Source: Gentiana macrophylla
Lineage: Eukaryota > Streptophyta > Magnoliopsida > Gentianales > Gentianaceae
Direction: 5' to 3'
Assembly (NCBI GenBank): GCA_026214975.1
Contig: CM047809.1
Location: forward strand, 26,425,375-26,489,374
DNA: 64,000 nt
Below the pieces are notes generated by a model. That model searched no databases and had not been told where the DNA came from. It saw only the letters and a program-made list of their open reading frames with translations. The stretch's first letter is position 1, and every line of letters starts with the position of its first letter. Both the position numbers and the translations under genes were made by a program. Shown here one piece after another: positions 56,760 through 64,000 of the stretch.

Positions 56760-57760
56760 CTGACAAGAAGCGCAAGTCAGTTTGGGATCGAGTAGCCTGT
56801 GTCTGACCGACTCGGAAGGAAAGGCACCTTGCAGGAAAGGGACTTTATCCCTTTAAACAGATCACGTGAGCAGATCCTCACGATAATGCAAAGGAAAGGT
56901 ATAGCCTGAGTTTTGCCTCCCCTGAGGGGTCCTCGTGAGAAGAGAGATCAGACAGAGTACTGTAAGTACCATCAAGACATCGAGACATGAGTCCGAACAG
57001 TTCCAAGATCCGCAAACTGGATGAGGTCATTGATCAATCTCAGAACCCAGAGCTCAAGGGGCGAAGAGAGTTTAGAAGAAGAGGTTATAACCAGGATCAT
57101 GACCGTCGAGACAATCAACGACGCAGAAGGGATCCGTCACCTGACCCTGAAGGACGGATGGACAATCGACCTGTCAACACTATTAACACGATCTCAAAAG
57201 GTACGAGCAACAACGCCCGAACTGAAGAGAATGTCAGTGGCAGGTCTGCTACCCCCTCCGACTCCAGTAAAAGACAAAGACTCTCTACAGAGGTAACTTA
57301 TGGACCTAAGGACTCCTTACCTTTGCTGACTAATAATGAAGGATTAGTTATTGAAGTTGTGATAAATAAACACACTGTGAGGCGTATCTGCGTTGATACT
57401 GGAAGTGCAGTCAATGTATTATATTACAATGTCTTCCAGTCCATGAAGTTGAAGGACTTTGAGCTGACACCAGTATCTGCTCCGCAGTTTGGATTTGCTG
57501 GTCCACCAGACCATCCAGTAGGAATGATTAGATTACCCACCACGTTCAGGAAGGAACCAAGAGACAGGACCCTTATGGTCAGCTATGTGGTCGTAAAGGC
57601 ATCATCAGCCTACAATGTCATCATTTGCAGGACCTGCACTGATCAACCTCCGAGCAGTATTTTCCCCAGCTCATATCAATATGAAATTTCCAACCTTTGA
57701 AGGGGCATTGGAAATCAAAGGTGACATGGAGACAACCAGGAGCTGCTACACAGCCCCCGT
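56760..57760 (+). pseudogene. Tat-like Gag C-terminus and aspartic protease
   Basis: The open frame 56987-57700 (237 codons) has a basic, arginine-rich first part (RREFRRRGYNQDHDRRDNQR), a serine/threonine linker, and then the retropepsin region with LVIEVVINKHTVRRICVDTG followed by SAVNVLYYN. The catalytic motif DTGSA is intact. FGFAGPPDHPVGMIRLPTTF and SYVVVKASSAYNVIICR follow; the frame shifts before the expected ILGR-type C-terminal motif. 56760-56986 is the degraded zinc-knuckle part. Confidence 0.82.
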
Positions 57761-57899
57761 CAACTAAAAAATGATGGTACAACAGGTCTCAGTAAAAGAG
57801 TTGTTTCCAGAAGATGAAGAAAGCTGGTCCTCGGAGGACAAGATTGAACCAATCAGTCTATGGGAAGAACATAAGGATTTAACTGTACACGTGGGGTCA

Positions 57900-58839
57900 T
57901 GGATCCTAGAGCAACATAAATGAGCACTTATCAAAGTGCTGAAAGAGTTCAGAGACGTTTTTGCATGGAAAATAGAGGACATGCCAGGGTTGTCTCCCGA
58001 TCTGGCACTACATCAACTCAACATTGACCAGAACAGGAAGCCTGTTCGGCAAAAGAAAAGGCATTTCACTAAAGAAAGAATGGAGGCAATAAAGAAGGAA
58101 GTACAGAAGTTGCTTCAGGCTAACATCATAAGAGAAGTAGTTTACCCAGATGGCTAGCTAACCCAGTTCTAGTGAAGAAGCCGGATGGAAGCTGGTGGAT
58201 ATGCATGGACTTTCTGACCTGAACAGGGCCTGTCCAAAAGACTATTATCGGCTCCCAAATAGTGACAGGTTAGTCGACTCAACTGTTGGTTTCGAAGTAT
58301 TTGCTTTTCTAGGTGCCCACAAGGGGTACCATCAAATAGCCATGGACCCTGAAGATGCGGAAAAGACCTCATTTATAACAGAGATAGGCACATTTTGTTA
58401 TATCACTAAGCCATTTGGCCTTAAGAATTCCGGAGCTACATATCAGAGAGCAGTAAATAATATATTCAGCAACCAGATCGGAAGATGCATAAAGGTTTAT
58501 GTGGATGACCTCTTAATCAAGAGCAGGTCTCTTGATGAGTATTTACTTGACGTCAGGGAGGTGTTCAACGTGTTAAGGCAGACACAAATGAGACTCAACC
58601 CCAAGAAGTGTACGTTTGGGGTCAGATCAGGTAAATTTCTAGGGTATATGATCTCAAGGGAAGGAATTCGAGCGAATCCGGATAAACTTGACACATTGAA
58701 GACAATGCCGCCCCCGAAAAACATTAAGGAAGTGCAACGACTAACAGGGCGTATGACTGCCCTGAACAGATTCTTATCCAAGTCAGCACATCATTCTTTA
58801 CCCTTTTTCAAAGTCTTGAGGAAAATGAGTTCATTCTAA
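57900..58839 (+). pseudogene. Tat-like gypsy reverse transcriptase, one frameshift
   Basis: The N-terminal part (57936-58157) reads LKEFRDVFAWKIEDMPGLSP, LALHQLNIDQNRKPVRQKKR and EVQKLLQANIIREVVYPDG. A stop or shift occurs near 58157, with the linking VLVKKPDGSWW in another frame. The frame 58195-58839 (214 codons) resumes at SDLNRACPKDYYRLP, with GYHQIAMDPEDAEKTSFITE, YITKPFGLKNSGATYQR, the catalytic VYVDDLLIKS, and KKCTFGVRSGKFLGYM and GIRANPDKLDTLK. The catalytic YVDD is intact. This is the enzyme that would copy element RNA into DNA. Confidence 0.9.
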
Positions 58840-59760
58840 TAGAATGAGGAAAGCCAGGAGGCATTTGACGATCTCAAATCATACTTGGCTGGTTTGCCAA
58901 CTCTGACCTCCCCTCGGAAGGGAGAAACCTTGTTGGTATACTTGGCGGTTTGTGAAGAGGCAGTCAGTGCGGTCCTGATCAGAGATGATGACAATGTTCA
59001 GAAACCAATCTTTTACGTCAGTAAAGCTCTTCATGGACCAGAAGTCAGATATACTAATACAGAGATAAGCTATCATTGGCCTTAGTGCATGCTTCAAGAA
59101 AACTAAGGCCATACTTTCAAGCACATCTGATAACTTTGTTCACGGATCAGCCACTTTGACAAATCTTGACACGACCTGATACATCAGGAAGATTAGCAAA
59201 GTGGATAGTGGAGCTCACCGAAAACGACCTGGACTTCCAACCCCAAACTGTAATTAAGGCCCAAGCCTTAGCATATTTCATAGCTGAAGGGATTGCAATT
59301 AACATCGACCATGACCATCCGATGAACAAAACAGAGCTGTGGACGTTATACGTTGACGGAGCAGCCAGTAAAGAGGGAGCATGGGCAGGTCTCATGCTCA
59401 TAAGTCCAAAGGGAGAAGAATTCCCCTATACTATATGCTTCAACTTCCAAACAACAAATAATGAGGCGGAATATGAAGCCCTGATTCCGGCCTCCGACTA
59501 GCCAGCAAGCTAGGTGCAACAAATTTACAAGTGTTCAATGATTCTCAGCTTGTAGTCAATCATGTCAAAGGAGTATGAAGCAAAGGAAGAACCGATGAAG
59601 AAATATTTATCTGTGGCCCAAGCTTTACTTAAGAGTTTCAACTCAGTCCAGATCGAGCAGGTTTCTCGATCTGAAAATAAACGAGCTGATGCACTCTCAA
59701 AGTTAGCATCCAACTTTTTCTCAGATAAGAAGGTTCTAGTAGAGTAGCTAATATAACGAA
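58840..59760 (+). pseudogene. Two RNase H domains: retroviral-type remnant and second (aRNH-like) domain
   Basis: 58885-59085 reads GLPTLTSPRKGETLLVYLAV and PIFYVSKALHGPEVRYTNTE, the first RNase H region of gypsy elements, with its catalytic residues largely degenerated. A second RNase H-like domain follows: ELWTLYVDGAASKEGAWAGL and FNFQTTNNEAEYEALI (59331-59490), then QIEQVSRSENKRADALSKLA (59655-59710) in another frame. The dual arrangement, with the YVDGA and NNEAEYEAL motifs, is characteristic of the Tat lineage. Several stops interrupt it. Confidence 0.82.
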
Positions 59761-59959
59761 GCTACATACAGAACGAAGTTCAACCCATTACTCAACAAGC
59801 TACATGGTTGAACCCAATTGTGTCCTATTTGAAACTTGGTATCCTGGCAACGGATAAATCTCAGGCCCGTAGGATGAAACTTTTAGCGAGCAGGTACTCT
59901 ATATTTAATGAAGTTCTTTACATGAAATATTTTATATCCCCTTGGCTCTGATGCGCTTC

Positions 59960-60960
59960 AAAGGAAGAAGGAAATCATCTCCTCTGAGAAATTCACCTAG
60001 GTATCTATGGAAACCATACAGGGGCATGGACCCTAGCAATGAAGTGTCGCCTATTCAGGTATTACTGGCCCACCATGCAAAGTGATGCGAGCGAACTCTT
60101 CCTGAAGTGCAAGTCATGCCAGGTGCATGACAGTTTGTCTCATCAACCTTTTCAAGTTATGGTTCATTTAGCCTCTTCTTGGCCATTTTATCAATGAGGT
60201 GTAGATCTGGTCGGGCCACTTCCTGAGCTCTAGGTAATATCAGATTTCTTGTCATGGCAGTAGACTATTTCACTAAGTGGGTAGAAGCTCGCTACCATCA
60301 CTGCCAAAGCCATCAAGAAGTTCCTTTGGAAGAACATACTCTGTAGATATGGTATACCCTAATCTCAGATAATGGAACGCAGTTCGAAGACAGGACAGTC
60401 ATATCATGGTGTACTGAGCTGGGCATCACTCAGCACTTTACCTCTTTTGGCCATCACAGACAAATGGCCAAGTTGAACAAACAAACAGACATGTTAAAGT
60501 CAGTTTAAAAAAAGGCTAGAGGAAGAAGGGGAGAGTTAGGTAGAACACCTACCCAATATACTTTGGGCGTACAGGACTACGCCAAACTCAGCCACAGGTT
60601 AAACACATTTCTCTCGGACATATGGAAGTGAAGCAGTCATCCCAGTAGAGATTGGCCTGCCCTTCCCAAGGTCATAAATTTATACACATACATATCAGGA
60701 ATATGAACTCAAGCACTCCAAAGATGACCTGGAAGAAGCCAGAGACGTGGCCTACATTAGAATGGCCAAGTACAAAAAGAGAATATCTCAGTACTATGAC
60801 TCCCGAGTCAAACACTCTTACTTTAAAGAGGGAGACTTAGTACTGAGAATGAATGAAGTTAGCAAGGTCCTCAAGGCAAGCTTGACCCGAACTGGGAAGG
60901 ACCTTACAAAGTGGTCAAAGTCCATGGAAAATGAGCGTACCAACTAGCTGATGCAAGTGG
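59960..60960 (+). pseudogene. Tat-like gypsy integrase, disrupted
   Basis: The zinc-binding HHCC domain is visible (EIHLGIYGNHTGAW at about 59980-60021; KCKSCQVHDS at about 60107-60135). The core has GVDLVGPLPEL and AVDYFTKWVEAR (first Asp), SDNGTQFEDR (second Asp, about 60365-60395) and QTNGQVEQTNR (Glu, about 60458-60490). The C-terminal domain lies at 60715-60900 (VAYIRMAKYKKRISQYYDSR, YFKEGDLVLRMNEVSKV). All three catalytic residues can be found but in different frames. No chromodomain is seen. Confidence 0.85.
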
Positions 60961-61149
60961 CAGAACCATACCTCGAAGCTGGAATGCCAACAACCTGTGG
61001 AAATTCTATGTCTAGGGCAGGTTCCAGAGTTGTATTATTTTATTTTCAGTATTGTTAGTTTCAATAAGATTTAATCAAATCTATGCATTTTAAATGAAAA
61101 TTTAATTTTCTGGCACAACATATTTTGTATCATAATCCTAACAGGAAAA

Positions 61150-61566
61150 TTTTGAACTGAGCTCTGCAGGTCAGACTCAGAAAGTTTTTGAACCGAGCTC
61201 TACAGGTCAGACTCATAAAGTTTGTAAGTCTGCTGGTCATACAATTTCAAACTGAGCTCTGCAGGACAGAATCATAAAGTTTGCAAAGGACTAACTCTCT
61301 AAGTCTGCAGGTCAGACAATTTTGAACTGATCTCTGCATGTCAGACTCAGAAATTTTGCAAAGGACAAACTCTCTATGTCTGCAGGTCAGACAATTTCGA
61401 AGCAAACTGAGCTCTGCAAGTCAGACTCAGAAAGTTTGCAAAGGAAAAACTCTTTAAGTCTGCAGGCCAGACAATTTTGAACTGAGCTCCGTAGGATAGA
61501 CTCAGAAAGTTTGCAAAGGACAAACTCTCTAAGTCAGCAGGTCAGACAATTTTGAAGAAAACTGAG
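61150..61566. repeat. 75-80 bp tandem repeat in the 3' region of the Tat-like element
   Basis: ACTGAGCTCT-like motifs start at 61251, 61326, 61406, 61481 and 61561 (periods 75, 80, 75, 80). Each unit also has CAGGTCAGACTCAGAAAGTTTGC, AAAGGACAAACTCTCTAAGTC and GCAGGTCAGACAATTT blocks. Two shorter units precede it (61153 and 61190). The unit length alternates by 5 bp. Confidence 0.88.
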
Positions 61567-61779
61567 TGCAACGAAGCAAAAAATTCAGATACCAAGTATG
61601 CTATCCAAAAACTAGGAGTCATGCATGACATACTTGTAGGGGAGAAGGGTACTAGGTAAGTACTTAATCTCTATATTAAACTCAAAATAAAGTGCTTCAA
61701 AAGGTTGGTTCAAAAAATTACAAATTTTCACGAAGTTTTGATATATTCAAACAAAACAAAATATACACCAAGATCTTGT

Positions 61780-63960
61780 CTCAGCTGAAGGATCCTGCTG
61801 CTCGGTGGAAGGAGGAACTGGCTCAAAGCTTTGAGGAGCAGGGCGGTGTTTGGCATACATGACTCCAAGGTCCTCGCCATTCTTGAATTCCCTCAGGCGA
61901 TCGTCATAACTTGGCCAGAACCAGGATTGTACATGACCCGATGAGCTAGATCAGGGATAGCCAGAGCTGCAAATTGTTCCTTGGCATCATCAACTCCCAT
62001 GGTGAAGCCATGCCATAACACCGGGGTCAATAAGGCTTTCAGGGCCCTAGAAAATTGATCTGACTTGTACTCATGGATAGTTTGAGCATTCCGAGCCAGA
62101 ATAGAAGCTTCAAGTGCATCTCTTTCAGCCCAGAGTTTGTCTAAGGCCTGCCCAGCTTAGAATTCTCTTTAGAATACTTATCACAAGCTGCCTGAAGCTC
62201 AACAGCCCACTGGTCATGGACTCTCTTCAGCTCAGCCTCATGAGCTCGGACCTGCTTCTTCAGGGCCTTGTTTTCCTCATCTTTGGCCTTGGCAGAGTCC
62301 TTGTGTTTCTGCCAGCTAGCCTTTAACTTAGTTATGGTGGTCTTCAGGGCCTTTTTGCTAGCCGAGGACTCAGCGAGCCTTTTCAGGAACTCTTGCCCAA
62401 TTTGGGCACCCTACAGAAGTGATATGCGCGTCAGAAGAAAGGTAGATCATATATGAAAGAAGAAGACAAAAAAAAGAGAGAATCACTTACAACAGCGGCC
62501 AGTTCATGGTCAGATAGCTCAGATAGGCGCCCATGACCTGCGGGAACTCCCTCTTAAGTAGTATCACCATCAGTAGGATGGGACTCGGATCTCCTCCTCT
62601 TGGACCTACCTCATTGAATATTCTCAGTAATAGTAACACGACCCCTCATCTAGAGTCTGGATTCCTTCTCCTCTTCCTCCTCCATCTGCTCGATTTCTTC
62701 CAGCTCCAAAAGGTCGACTCCTTCTTGTACATGATGGGAAGAAGACCCGAGAACATCTTTAGGATGCTCAGATAAGCTCTGAGCTGTAGAAGGGTCCAGA
62801 GAGTACCCACAACCCTAGTAGCAGGAAGCTCAACGCTTTCCGTAATTTCTGACCCCTGATCAGGCTCGATCTGGCCACCATCGGGGCCTCCTCCTCAACA
62901 GCTTCAGCTAAGAGCTCAGCGAATCCAGACACTACACAGGACATAACAAAACAAGGTCAGCACAGATACAAACACATTAGAATATAAGAAGGATAGATAC
63001 AACAAGAGAATCCTACAAATATTTTAATCGACTTCATCCATCTCCACATAAGAGTCCGGACCAGTAGTGGATAACTAAGCAATGTCAATCAACTCAGAAG
63101 AATACTTTCTTAACCCAAGAATGATGCCACACCCTTGAATGTCCTTCAACAATTCTTGTCAACATCAGTAGGCTGGACGTCACTACCCAGGTCGGCAGTG
63201 TTCCACCAGTCCAGGTTAATCACCACCTCAGGATGGATAAAGAATAAGCGGTGTCTCCAATCCCAGTAGGAAGACTCTCCCTTACTAAGAATGGGGATAT
63301 CATTCCTAAAGTCTCCCCGACGAGGGAAGCAGCACAACCCGTGGGAATCCTTCACCAGTTTACACTAATTGAATGTCCTGAAGTACCTCACCGTAAATGG
63401 ATACAGACACATCGGCACCAGATTGCGAAGCCCATGATAGCTCACACACCATAGGAGGCAACTTAGGCAATCCCTAGCCTATAGTGCTCCAAGATGGTCA
63501 AGAGGGTAGGACAGAATGGGACCCTCAAGACACAGTCGAGTTGCTCCTTTTAAATAGCTAGCGCAATACCCAGGTGAGGGTTGGTAGGCATACGTTCTAG
63601 GGGCAAGAAGTTAAGGGTCATACCGACTAATATTAATCTCATACTTCTTACAGAGAGAGATTATACCGTTTTGGGTCAACATGGTGTCAATGCCATGACA
63701 AACTACCTGAGATCTCAAAGCCATATGAGCTTTTAAGGTCAAAATGAATGGAGAAGTCCCTGAAGAAGCATGGGGAGAAGAGAGTGAAGGATCAAATAGG
63801 GGGGCTAGAACTAGATGCTCGAAACCTCTTTGATTTATAAAGGCAAGTGAACAAGGTTCTCAGAAGTAACCTTAAAGTTGGAAGTTTCACTATCCGATTC
63901 CGACACAGACTCAAATAAGGCTTCAATAGAGCTATTAGTGAGAATAATAGGTTCACTCAT
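61780..63960 (-). pseudogene. Antisense extra ORF downstream of integrase in the Tat-like element, decayed
   Basis: Coding-like sequence on the strand opposite to gag-pol. It begins at ATG 63960 (MSEPIILTNSSIEALFESVS, then an acidic-serine stretch) and stops after 41 codons; later pieces are in other frames. 63355-63146 carries KDSHGLCCFPRRGDFRNDIP and ESSYWDWRHRLFFIHPEVVI. 62400-62180 is a lysine/glutamate/alanine-rich coiled-coil-like segment. The C-terminal end at about 61975-61780 includes KEQFAALAIPDLAHRVMYNP. The aromatic 'W-DWRHRLFFI' motif followed by a coiled coil resembles plant proteins annotated as putative gypsy-type transposon. Antisense ORFs in this position have been described for some Tat elements. 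Function is unknown; stops make this copy inactive. Confidence 0.5.
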
Positions 63961-64000
63961 TAACAAAATGCAGTACAATGGAAAGAGTGCAAAGCGCTAA

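Noticed and set aside
61150..61566. CRISPR array
   Set aside because: Contiguous 75-80 bp tandem repeat without unique spacers, in a plant retrotransposon.

Overview
The window looks like intergenic heterochromatin from a flowering plant, probably a dicot. Nearly everything recognisable is a transposable element, an integrated pararetrovirus, or a satellite or microsatellite. I found no convincing intact host gene, rRNA, tRNA or CRISPR. The angiosperm assignment rests on the lineages present: Ty1/copia (TNT1-like, Ale-like and SIRE-like), Ty3/gypsy Athila-like and Tat-like elements, hAT, Mutator-like and Harbinger-like MITEs, a Helitron end, and a florendovirus-like endogenous pararetrovirus. 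Species cannot be told from the sequence.

Layout, left to right. 1-7830: part of a decayed minus-strand copia element, interrupted by a CGGTTTGG-rich insert and by a long gypsy LTR, and carrying an unusual copia/gypsy mosaic duplication. 7831-10436: gypsy-type LTR remnants. 10437-19367: a second copy of the same copia family with both LTRs, a primer-binding site and a polypurine tract; its left LTR is split by a 700-bp Mutator-like element. 19380-21540: plus-strand copia gag/protease debris, split by a 671-bp hAT element with a perfect 8-bp target duplication. 21560-23430: the 5' half of a minus-strand TNT1-like copia. 23430-27500: gypsy LTR-like sequence, two well-delimited MITEs and two minisatellites. 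27506-33510: an Athila-like LTR (holding a solo LTR) plus gag and protease. 33520-37650: the 3' end of a minus-strand SIRE-like element with an extra ORF region. 37650-41600: non-coding sequence with a Helitron 3' terminus, a local duplication and long TA repeats.

41800-53095 is a minus-strand endogenous pararetrovirus in the order movement protein, coat protein with zinc knuckle, protease, reverse transcriptase/RNase H, then a second ORF. It is inactivated by stops and frameshifts. A 4608-bp copia element (44902-49509) with identical 125-bp LTRs and a perfect AATGG target duplication sits in its protease. 53640-54825 holds two further MITE-like elements. 55038-64000 is a plus-strand Tat-like gypsy element (5' LTR, gag, protease, RT, RNase H, second RNase H-like domain, integrase, a 75-80 bp tandem repeat and a long antisense ORF). 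Its 3' LTR lies beyond the window.

No system of cooperating genes is intact here. The value of the window lies in its nesting history and in a few structural oddities: the mosaic duplication, paired palindromes in two unrelated LTRs, duplicated polypurine tracts, a young copia element with damaged genes, and the extra non-pol ORF regions of the Tat and SIRE elements.
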